Below are positions 1-5,933 of a DNA stretch of 6,488 bases, piece by piece. A model generated the notes under the pieces. The model was not told where the DNA came from. It was given only the letters and a program-made list of their open reading frames with translations, and ran no database searches. The DNA is from Candidatus Fermentibacterota bacterium (GTDB taxonomy: Bacteria; JAFGKV01), in assembly GCA_016928395.1 (NCBI GenBank), contig JAFGKV010000140.1:1-6488 (forward strand), read 5' to 3'. A program made the position numbers and the translations under genes. Positions within the stretch are counted from its first letter, which is position 1; every line of letters starts with the position of its first letter.

Positions 1-76
1 TGACAGTCGACGAGCAGGGCCGAACATGTGGCGCTCGGGTCTCCATTGGGGAGGCCTACTGTGTCTTTGACCCGAA

Positions 77-82
77 GAGGAG
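77..82 (+). promoter_or_regulatory. Shine-Dalgarno sequence of the secreted-protein gene
   Basis: The hexamer GAGGAG lies six bases upstream of the ATG at 89, which is a near-ideal ribosome binding site. It fixes the start of the gene at 89 and agrees with the signal peptide beginning at that Met. I see no convincing -35/-10 promoter in the 88 bases upstream. Confidence 0.75.
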
Positions 83-88
83 AGTGTC

Positions 89-970
89 ATGAGAACCGCA
101 GTGACCTTTGTCGCGGTGGGACTGATGGTCGGCATCGCGTCGGCCCAGGACCAGGGCATCACCAGCGAACGCCACCGGGAGAATGTGGGGCGGATCGTCT
201 GGGCTAAGGAGCGCATCGCGTTCAATGCCCAGGACCGCATTCCGCTGGCAACTGAATTCGAGGCGGGTGAGCCGATCTATGGCCGGGTGTATTTGGCGAA
301 ATCCCTCGTGCGACTGGGCGCAGAGGAGAACGGTGGGACGTGTCCGAACGAGGCGAGCCACTATCGGATCAAGGTGACTATCAATGGCGAACCGAAAGGG
401 GTTCTCAATGAGCAGTGGTTCGAGTCGCCGACGTGGACCACGGTGCAGGTCACTCCGATGCTTGTCCCCGGTGATGAGGGCGACCGGCAGAATCGTGGCA
501 TTGGCGCAAAGTGGATGGAACTGATCAAGGACCTTCCGGATGGTGACCATGCCGTCATGTTCGAGTTCTGGGGCGGGCCCGAGGCCTGTGAGACGAGGTT
601 CGCCGAGGGAGGCTTCACCCTGAAGAAGAAGGGGGCCGTGAAAGCCGCCGTCGGTCTGTTGCCGGAGTCGAAGATGACCGATACAAAGCTGGAGCAGGAG
701 ATGATCCAGGCAGTCAAGGATCAGGGATGGACGAATGAGCACCCTGTCAACGTCGTGATCATAGAGCCCGAGTGGCGGATCATCCGCGATCTGCTGGGGA
801 CCATCATCCGCCGTGAGATCAATACGCATGTAGTGCTCAAGAAGGAGGCCGATGGTTCCTGTAGAGCCAATGACATCTCCTTCACCCAGCAGTACGTCGG
901 TGACGGGAAGTATGGCAAGACAGAGTTCTATGGCCTCGGCCTACGGAGCTACCCCGTGGCCTGTCCATAA
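89..970 (+). CDS. Secreted hypothetical protein with four cysteines
   Basis: The product has 293 residues and its function is not recognised. Residues 1-19 form a classical Sec signal peptide: Arg2, a hydrophobic core over about 3-16, and an ASA cleavage site before Gln20. The mature protein (about 274 residues) should therefore be exported and soluble; there is no lipobox and no further membrane segment. Mature cysteines are C85, C167, C258 and C292, an even number compatible with two disulphides. There is no CxxCH haem site. Residues about 60-180 look like a beta-rich domain (VYLAKSL, IKVTING, HAVMFEFWGG). Residues about 195-293 form a second part that starts with a charged helix, followed by a segment with EPEWRIIRD and RREINTHVV and a glycine- and aromatic-rich end (TQQYVGDGKYG). 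That second part vaguely recalls C-terminal regions of uncharacterised secreted bacterial proteins, an impression I could not verify. The gene stands alone on the plus strand, with a strong ribosome binding site and its own terminator, so it is probably monocistronic. Confidence 0.85.
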   Translation: MRTAVTFVAVGLMVGIASAQDQGITSERHRENVGRIVWAKERIAFNAQDRIPLATEFEAGEPIYGRVYLAKSLVRLGAEENGGTCPNEASHYRIKVTINGEPKGVLNEQWFESPTWTTVQVTPMLVPGDEGDRQNRGIGAKWMELIKDLPDGDHAVMFEFWGGPEACETRFAEGGFTLKKKGAVKAAVGLLPESKMTDTKLEQEMIQAVKDQGWTNEHPVNVVIIEPEWRIIRDLLGTIIRREINTHVVLKKEADGSCRANDISFTQQYVGDGKYGKTEFYGLGLRSYPVACP

Positions 971-999
971 GGTGATCGGAGGCCTGGGAGCCTGAAGAG

Positions 1000-1042
1000 C
1001 GCGGAGTGCAACCCGGCATGGGGCGCACTCCGCGTCTGTTTT
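1000..1042 (+). terminator. Intrinsic terminator after the secreted-protein gene
   Basis: CGCGGAGTGC (1000-1009) pairs perfectly with GCACTCCGCG (1025-1034), giving a 10-bp GC-rich stem. The 15-base loop can itself form three extra pairs (CCC 1012-1014 with GGG 1021-1023). The stem is followed by TCTGTTTT (1035-1042), a short U-rich tract. It begins 30 bases after the stop codon of the plus-strand gene. On the opposite strand the bases after the hairpin read only GCTCTT at best, so any action on the converging minus-strand transcript would be weaker. Confidence 0.8.
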
Positions 1043-1107
1043 CGCCTCAGCGGCTCGCCACAGGTTCCCGGCAGACTGCCAGGCTATTCCATGGCGGGGC
1101 CACCGCC

Positions 1108-1140
1108 GCGCCTGCCATCCCAGCTTGCGGGATGAGGCGC
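1108..1140. other. Imperfect hairpin in the convergent spacer
   Basis: GCGCCT (1108-1113) pairs with AGGCGC (1135-1140), and CATCCC (1116-1121) pairs with GGGATG (1129-1134). A two-base bulge (GC, 1114-1115) and a seven-base loop complete a 12-bp structure. It lies about 60 bases beyond the stop of the minus-strand radical SAM gene, where a terminator for that gene would be expected. There is no T-run on either side, so it is not a canonical intrinsic terminator. It could help termination or protect the 3' end of the mRNA, or it could be a decayed palindromic repeat. The rest of 971-1199 shows no gene I can support. Confidence 0.4.
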
Positions 1141-1199
1141 TCGCGAAAGCCCCGGTTCCTTCCGGAGTTCTGTGAAGCCGTAGTCTCGCCCGATGGGAG

Positions 1200-2519
1200 T
1201 CAATGCGCCCCTCCGTGGCGGCAGACCATTCTGCGTTTCGCACCCACGCCGGGATGGTCGAAGTAGTAGAAGGAGCTGAACACATCTACATGCTGTTGCA
1301 CCATGACCGTGGTCTCGCGGTCCAGCGGTACGGCGCTGAGATCCGGCACGAGGCCCAGATCGAAGCGGCGCAGGGATGCGAACTCCCGTGTGAGGGGCGC
1401 GGAAGGCAGCGCCGAAAGCAGGTGCATGGGCGTAACGGCCCCGAGACTTCGCAGCGCGGCGGCCAGAGACAGCGTTTCGGCCAGATCGTGAAGCGATTCG
1501 AAGGGGAATCCCCAGACAAAGCTGGCCGTGATTGGGTCGAACCGCCCCTGGAGCACGGCAACCCGGTCGACGATCTCCCCCGCGGGAAGTCCTCGCTTGC
1601 CAATCCGCGACAGCACGCCATCTGCACCGGACTCAATTCCCAGGAATACTCCCGTGCACCCACCCTCGGACAGCGCCGACACCCAGCCCCTCTCCAGGCG
1701 CTCCACCCGCGTGGAGCATGTCCATCGGGCGCCGGACTCGGCCAGCAGACCCACGAGCCGGTCAGCCCGGGCTCGGTCGATCCCGAAGGTGTCATCCACG
1801 AAGCCGAACTCGCACCGCCCAGCCTGCCGTGCCATGGCGCGGACGGTGTCGGCGACCCGCTCCGGAAGGTAATGACGGACCTCGTGGCCCCAGAAGGCGC
1901 TGGTCTCGCAGAAGGCGCAGGAGAAAGGGCAGCCCCTGCTCAGCTCCAGCGGTACCGCCCCATTGTACCGCGCCAAGTCGATCCGCCCGAATGCCGGTGG
2001 TGGTAAGGTGTCGAGGTCGGCGATCCTGGGCCGGATGGGCGTGCACTTGATTCCCAGGGAAGAGGGAATGACAATGCCGGCGATGGCGTTCAGATCCTTG
2101 CCGGCCTGTATCGCGCGCACCAGCTCGGGGAGCGCTTCCTCTCCCTCACCCCGCACAACAATGTCGGCGACAGGGTACGCCCCCAGCAACGCCTCGGCAA
2201 CCGACGCAGGGCCGGGGCCGCCCAGTATCACCGTCTTCTCGGGGAACCTCGTCTTGATCTCACTCAGGGCCCGCACCAGGTGAGGAAGCACATTGACCAT
2301 GGCGCCGATGCCGATGATGCCCGCCGAGTCGTCGGTGATGAAGCGTACAAGCCCCTCCGGCTCGAAGGGCGGGCCGTCCACCAGCTGGTAGTCGCGGAAC
2401 TCGGCGCGGACTCCGGCAGCCTCCAAGGCCGCCAGGAGGCACATGCATCCCAACGGTGGAGACACCACGGGCGCCGGCCCCTGGAGGTGAACCAACGTGA
2501 TGTCAGGCTGCGTGCGCAT
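1200..2519 (-). CDS. Orphan radical SAM protein with cobalamin-domain-like N-terminus
   Basis: The product has 439 residues from the ATG at 2519. The domain order fits B12-binding-type radical SAM proteins. An N-terminal Rossmann-like domain (about 5-145) carries PPLG (21-24), VILGGPGPAS (97-106) and RGEGEEALPEL (from 123). The radical SAM core follows from about 185. The [4Fe-4S] cysteines are C197, C201 and C204 in RGCPFSCAFC, and further core motifs are FVDDTFGID (from 240), ESGADGVL (from 296) and SFVWGFPFES (333-342). The enzyme should cleave S-adenosylmethionine to a 5'-deoxyadenosyl radical; the substrate is unknown. The cobalamin-ligating DxHxxG signature is not visible, so B12 may bind without a His ligand or not at all. 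The C-terminus carries an aromatic stretch FSSFYYF (414-420). An in-frame GTG at 2552 would add 11 residues. I reject it because it has no ribosome binding site and falls inside a short intergenic repeat. The ATG has only a weak site (GCGAGAG). It is 104 bp downstream of ccsBA on the same strand and may be co-transcribed. Confidence 0.9.
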   Translation of the reverse strand: MRTQPDITLVHLQGPAPVVSPPLGCMCLLAALEAAGVRAEFRDYQLVDGPPFEPEGLVRFITDDSAGIIGIGAMVNVLPHLVRALSEIKTRFPEKTVILGGPGPASVAEALLGAYPVADIVVRGEGEEALPELVRAIQAGKDLNAIAGIVIPSSLGIKCTPIRPRIADLDTLPPPAFGRIDLARYNGAVPLELSRGCPFSCAFCETSAFWGHEVRHYLPERVADTVRAMARQAGRCEFGFVDDTFGIDRARADRLVGLLAESGARWTCSTRVERLERGWVSALSEGGCTGVFLGIESGADGVLSRIGKRGLPAGEIVDRVAVLQGRFDPITASFVWGFPFESLHDLAETLSLAAALRSLGAVTPMHLLSALPSAPLTREFASLRRFDLGLVPDLSAVPLDRETTVMVQQHVDVFSSFYYFDHPGVGAKRRMVCRHGGAH

Positions 2520-2539
2520 CGCTCTCGCCACGACGCCGT

Positions 2540-2573
2540 GCGAGCAGTTCACGGTTCACGGGCTAGGGTTCAC
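2540..2573. repeat. Short GTTCAC direct repeats upstream of the radical SAM gene
   Basis: On the plus strand GTTCAC occurs at 2547-2552, 2554-2559 and 2568-2573; the first two are adjacent 7-bp units, GTTCACG and GTTCAC. GCTAG lies at 2562-2566 and GCGAGCAGTT at 2540-2549. Related words recur in the spacer upstream of ccsBA (5838-5868). The repeat overlaps the possible GTG start at 2552, which suggests that this stretch is intergenic and not coding. Confidence 0.55.
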
Positions 2574-2582
2574 AGTCGGCCC

Positions 2583-2629
2583 CTATCCGTGTACCGCTCG
2601 GACTATCCATCCTTCCCCCGTCCCTATCC
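2583..2629. repeat. Three CTATCC words spaced 20-21 nt, overlapping the ccsBA stop
   Basis: CTATCC starts at 2583, 2603 and 2624, giving spacings of 20 and 21 nt. The last two copies extend to CTATCCAT. Sequences between the copies differ. On the minus strand they read GGATAG or ATGGATAG, and the last copy supplies the TAG stop codon of the ccsBA gene. The spacing is near two helical turns. With only three copies of six bases, chance cannot be excluded. Confidence 0.4.
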
Positions 2630-5600
2630 ATAGCTGTGAAGGCCAGGGAGAAGATATGTGACGCCCAGAAAGGTGAACAGCAGGGCGGCAAGGCCGACTA
2701 GCACGAGAGCGGCCCAGCCCCGCGATCCACCGAACCCCCCGGACCGGGCGTGGAGTGCCGCGACGAACACCAGCCACGCAACCAAAGCCCAGACTTCCTT
2801 GGGATCCCACCCCCAGTATCTTCCCCAGGCTTCGTAGGCCCATGCTGCGCCGGTGGCGATGCCGATGCCGAGCAGCAGCGTGCCCGCCAGGAGTATGCGA
2901 TGGGCCATGCGCTGGATGTCGTGGGCGCGGGGGCGAGCCAACAGAACGACGCAGAGGCCGGCAGCGAGGAACAGAAAGGCATAGGAGACCATGGTCGAGA
3001 GGATATGCACCTCGCGCCACGGGCTCTGCAAAATGGCAATCGGCGGCCGCACAATCTGCCCCGCAGCCGGAAGAAAGCGGTGCCCCACGGCTCCCGCCAG
3101 GGTCAACACCATAGCTGCAGTGCTCACATGGTGCAGGCCGGTGCGCCAATGGATCGCCACACCGAGGATGGGTATCAGGACAAGCACGAGCGAATATACT
3201 TCCCATGAGTTCATCAAAGGGAGTCGGCCGGCGAAGGCGATCCACCATCCCATGGTTGTGGCCTGCACGACGGTGACCACCGCGATGGGAACCAAGGCCC
3301 AACGCTTCAGACGCGCCAGGGCTGTCACTACTGACGCGTGCACAAGGCACCCTGCCGCGATCCACCAGAGCGCCAGCCGCGGAGGGTCAAGGCGCCGCCA
3401 CGCGACCTCTAGAGCCACTGCGGCCGGTGAGGGAAGCGCCGTTTCCAGGCGGGCACGCTGCTCACGGACCAAGGCCTGCGCCTTTGCCCGGGCCTCAGCC
3501 ATCCTACCGTCACGATAGTGCTCGCCACATTCGGCCCACAGGGTCCTCGCCCAGTCAGGGCAATCCGACTGCGTGGGCGGCACCCACCAGCCATCGCCGC
3601 CGCCCGGCGCCACAGCGATGAGTTCGGCCAACCGTGTGAGCCGGTCCGCGCGTTGCAGCAGCAGGCGGGCAGTCGCCGCCATAGGATCCGAGCGATCCGA
3701 TGCGGTGCTCTCCAGCCTGCTCCTCACCTGGTCAAGCTCGTCGAGGCGAATCCACTCTCCCTCTGATGTCGGGATTGATTCCAGCGCCCCTCCGGTCTTC
3801 AGCAGCGTTTCCCCTTTCCACCTGACCGGGTTCAGCGCCAGCGCCACGAATCCATCGAGGGGATGTCCCGGCAGATCGACTTCCAACTCGATCTCCACGT
3901 CCCGAGCCAGGGTCTCCAGAGGCTTCATCCGCCCTCCCTCGCTGACGACGAGGTACCCCAGCGGCACTGCCGGCGGGTCGGCCATGGTCGGCGCCGCCAG
4001 CATCAACATCACCACTATCGTGGCGGAGCCACTGATCCGTTTCCCGAGATGAAAGAGGAGCCCGATGGTGAGCGCCACGACGCCGATGAATGCCAGCGGT
4101 GCTCCAGGATCACGGGTGATCTGCAGGCCCGACCATGTCGTGCCTTCCTCCGAGCCGAACTCGCTTTGGTAGATCAGCCACCCTCCATGGCGGGCAGGCC
4201 TATTTGTCTGTAGGGTGAGGGGCGAGGTAGACGGATCAGGTGTGACGCCGACACGAATCGTCGATTCGAATACCCGCGGGATAGCGCTGTTGGGGTAGTC
4301 ATCTCGTCGCGCCTGGTCCAGGGCAATCCAGAACGGCAGGTGCGCTGTTCCGGTGAGGGTCAGGGCGTGGGGCGAGCCGTCACTGCCCGGCATCACCACC
4401 TCGGGACCGTCCTCGATAAGCCAGACCGGCTCGTCGAAGCCATCGAAGGAAATCTCTACCGCCGCGGGGGCATCGGACGACTCCGGCGCGGGTTCGACCC
4501 GGGGAACCACCTCTCCGCGCACCAGAAGGCGCTCTACGATAAGCGGGATCCGCAGCGACGGGGTCGGGCTGACGAAAAAGGTGTCCCCTTCGGCGAATCC
4601 GCCTTCGGCCACCGTCTCGCCTGCTGCACACCGGTATCGCCACGCCCCCTCGTCGTGGAACAGATACAAGGCATCATCGGCCGTCGGCATCAGGAACTCG
4701 ATCCCATCGAGGCCAGGCGTACGGGGCCGGGCGAACCCGGGGAATCTGCTGAACACCCAGAGCGTCTCTGGCGGCGCTTCGGCGGCCTGGATGGCCAGCC
4801 GGACCGCGGGGTTGACCGGGGGCCCATCTGCCCGTGAGGCCCCCACCTTGAAGTCTGCAGCATAGTCAAGGACGGCCACGACAAGATCACCGACGGTGCT
4901 CCTCTCGCCTATGTCGGCAGGGATGTCGAGAGGATGCTCGATGCGGCCGCCACCTGTCTCCAAGACTATGCGTGGCTGGCAGAGTAGGCTCTCCGGTACG
5001 CCAAGCACCACCCGCATATGACCTATCTCGGCGTCGTCTGCCCATCCCTCGGCCAACACCAGTTCATGGGAGCCGTGGGGTGTGGCAAGATGCAGGCGTA
5101 CCGCGGGGCGGGCCATCGCATCATCCCTTGGCCGAACCTCAGGACGAATCCGGGCGGCGGGGAGAAAACGAACGAGTCGGCCCGTGCCCACTTCCGGGAT
5201 CGTATATGTGGTGCCCTCTCTGGCGCCGCGGCGAAGGCGTGTGCGAGCAATGACCCGGTCCTCCTGCCCGACCTCGATCCACAATCGCTCGGGAACCTGC
5301 ATCACATTCGTCTGCTCTCCTTCTGCAAGATACACCATGCCCCGTTCCGCACCCCTCGAGGAGAGCAACGCGCCGATGAGCAGAAGACCAAGCCCACAGT
5401 GGGCAAAGAGTAAGGCCGGTGACCGAAGCCGCCGTCGTCGGGCTACGCAGGCCACGAGGATGACGAAGAGAAGGGCGAGAAGCCCGAATAGCCACCACGA
5501 ACCGTAGAGATGGTACGTGGCGCCCGCGGTGCTCGCGCCGTCCCGCGCTTCCCGCAGCGTGATCAAGCCCAGCACTGCGGCGATGCACAGCAGGAGAACG

Positions 5601-5635
5601 GTAGTTGTCTTCAGTGAGGTGATGAGACGCAGCAT
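2624..5635 (-). CDS. ccsBA: Fused ResB-CcsA cytochrome c haem lyase (System II)
   Basis: This 1003-residue inner-membrane protein carries haem to the periplasm and joins it to CxxCH apocytochromes. The ResB half has three N-terminal membrane segments (about 13-29, 45-65, 74-92), a large periplasmic domain (93-511) ending in WLIYQS and TRDPG, and a fourth segment (512-529). A fifth, signal-anchor-like segment (about 535-551, ending APTMADPP) leads into an extra periplasmic insert of about 200 residues (552-752), which opens with GGRMKPLETLAR (567-578). The CcsA half has eight predicted segments between about 756 and 993. Key residues are present: the WWD motif WGRYWGWD (937-944), periplasmic haem-ligand candidates H877 (WREVHI) and H1000 (GLHSYG at the C-terminus), and membrane His candidates H79 (FAHCG) and H962. 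Thirteen segments with the N-terminus inside put the WWD, H877 and H1000 in the periplasm, as the family requires. It is somewhat longer than the Helicobacter CcsBA (about 936 residues as I recall). The start is an ATG with only a weak ribosome site. No thioredoxin or CcdA partner lies nearby. Confidence 0.94.
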   Translation of the reverse strand: MLRLITSLKTTTVLLLCIAAVLGLITLREARDGASTAGATYHLYGSWWLFGLLALLFVILVACVARRRRLRSPALLFAHCGLGLLLIGALLSSRGAERGMVYLAEGEQTNVMQVPERLWIEVGQEDRVIARTRLRRGAREGTTYTIPEVGTGRLVRFLPAARIRPEVRPRDDAMARPAVRLHLATPHGSHELVLAEGWADDAEIGHMRVVLGVPESLLCQPRIVLETGGGRIEHPLDIPADIGERSTVGDLVVAVLDYAADFKVGASRADGPPVNPAVRLAIQAAEAPPETLWVFSRFPGFARPRTPGLDGIEFLMPTADDALYLFHDEGAWRYRCAAGETVAEGGFAEGDTFFVSPTPSLRIPLIVERLLVRGEVVPRVEPAPESSDAPAAVEISFDGFDEPVWLIEDGPEVVMPGSDGSPHALTLTGTAHLPFWIALDQARRDDYPNSAIPRVFESTIRVGVTPDPSTSPLTLQTNRPARHGGWLIYQSEFGSEEGTTWSGLQITRDPGAPLAFIGVVALTIGLLFHLGKRISGSATIVVMLMLAAPTMADPPAVPLGYLVVSEGGRMKPLETLARDVEIELEVDLPGHPLDGFVALALNPVRWKGETLLKTGGALESIPTSEGEWIRLDELDQVRSRLESTASDRSDPMAATARLLLQRADRLTRLAELIAVAPGGGDGWWVPPTQSDCPDWARTLWAECGEHYRDGRMAEARAKAQALVREQRARLETALPSPAAVALEVAWRRLDPPRLALWWIAAGCLVHASVVTALARLKRWALVPIAVVTVVQATTMGWWIAFAGRLPLMNSWEVYSLVLVLIPILGVAIHWRTGLHHVSTAAMVLTLAGAVGHRFLPAAGQIVRPPIAILQSPWREVHILSTMVSYAFLFLAAGLCVVLLARPRAHDIQRMAHRILLAGTLLLGIGIATGAAWAYEAWGRYWGWDPKEVWALVAWLVFVAALHARSGGFGGSRGWAALVLVGLAALLFTFLGVTYLLPGLHSYG

Positions 5636-5739
5636 GGCTGGTGCTCGCAGTGCACAGGGTTCAGCACAGCCTCTGAGGGCATGCGTACTCAGGTTTCCCG
5701 GGTGAAAAGTGCGGTGTTGTAGCCGCGCCGCTCTGGGTC

Positions 5740-5793
5740 ATTCGGCCCGCGCAGAACGCCGGGGCTACCGCTGGAGCGACTCTCCGGCCGAAT
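5740..5793. other. Inverted repeat ATTCGGCC/GGCCGAAT in the glk-ccsBA spacer
   Basis: ATTCGGCC (5740-5747) and GGCCGAAT (5786-5793) are perfect 8-bp inverted copies separated by 38 bases. They lie about 100-160 bp upstream of the ccsBA start in a 298-bp spacer (5636-5933) that holds no gene I can support. This could be an mRNA leader fold, a pair of protein-binding half-sites, or the ends of a small decayed element. I see no promoter hexamers that would decide between these. The same spacer holds the repeats listed at 5838-5868 and 5881-5920. Confidence 0.35.
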
Positions 5794-5837
5794 CCCGCTG
5801 CCCATGTAGTCTCACACGAGGGTTCAGGCCAGGGCCC

Positions 5838-5868
5838 GCTAGTGGTTCGCGGTTGACGGCGAGCAGTT
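5838..5868. repeat. Second copy of the GTTCAC-type degenerate repeat
   Basis: GCTAG (5838-5842), GTTCGCGGTTGAC (5845-5857) and GCGAGCAGTT (5859-5868) lie within 31 bases. The spacer upstream of the radical SAM gene has the same words: GCGAGCAGTT identical over 10 bases at 2540-2549, GTTCACGGTTCAC at 2547-2559 (11 of 13 matching), and GCTAG at 2562-2566. The order differs between the two places, as expected of a permuted or decayed repeat. Confidence 0.45.
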
Positions 5869-5880
5869 GCTCCAGACCAC

Positions 5881-5920
5881 CCCATCCAATCATCCATCGT
5901 TCCACCATTCCACTCTTCCA
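5881..5920 (-). repeat. Five-unit degenerate octamer array (TGGANNNN)
   Basis: Read on the minus strand from 5920 down to 5881, the sequence divides exactly into five adjacent 8-nt units, each starting with TGGA: TGGAAGAG, TGGAATGG, TGGAACGA, TGGATGAT, TGGATGGG. The second half of each unit varies and is purine-rich apart from a few bases. The array begins 13 bp after the glucokinase stop codon. The 8-nt period is not a multiple of three, so this is not a coding repeat. The open frame running through it on the minus strand is best explained by the repeat itself. Confidence 0.7.
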
Positions 5921-5933
5921 TCATCCCGCCGCC

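Noticed and set aside
56-829. Long 257-codon minus-strand frame opposite the secreted-protein gene
   Set aside because: The plus-strand frame has a ribosome binding site, a signal peptide with a proper cleavage site and a terminator. The minus frame is a His/Leu/Arg-rich antisense shadow with no such support.
1006-1266. Open frames on both strands across the 971-1285 junction
   Set aside because: The plus-strand frame at 1006-1266 starts inside the terminator hairpin. The minus-strand frame at 941-1285 also spans that hairpin, overlaps the 3' ends of both flanking genes, and yields an Arg/Ala-rich composition typical of GC-rich shadow frames.
1203-2006. Long plus-strand frame antisense to the radical SAM gene
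   Set aside because: The minus strand encodes intact radical SAM motifs throughout this stretch, and the plus frame is a GC-rich shadow.
5673-5692. CTGAG...CTCAG inverted repeat near the ccsBA start
   Set aside because: Only five base pairs with a 10-base loop; too weak to call a terminator or an operator.
5861-5872. GAGCAGTTGCTC palindrome as a possible glk terminator
   Set aside because: The stem is four to five base pairs, the loop is two to four bases and there is no T-run on the minus strand, so it cannot be supported as a terminator.
5661-5924. 87-codon open frame on the minus strand between glk and ccsBA
   Set aside because: Its N-terminal part is the translated TGGA octamer array and the rest has no domain-like character. 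It has no ribosome binding site and is best seen as non-coding.
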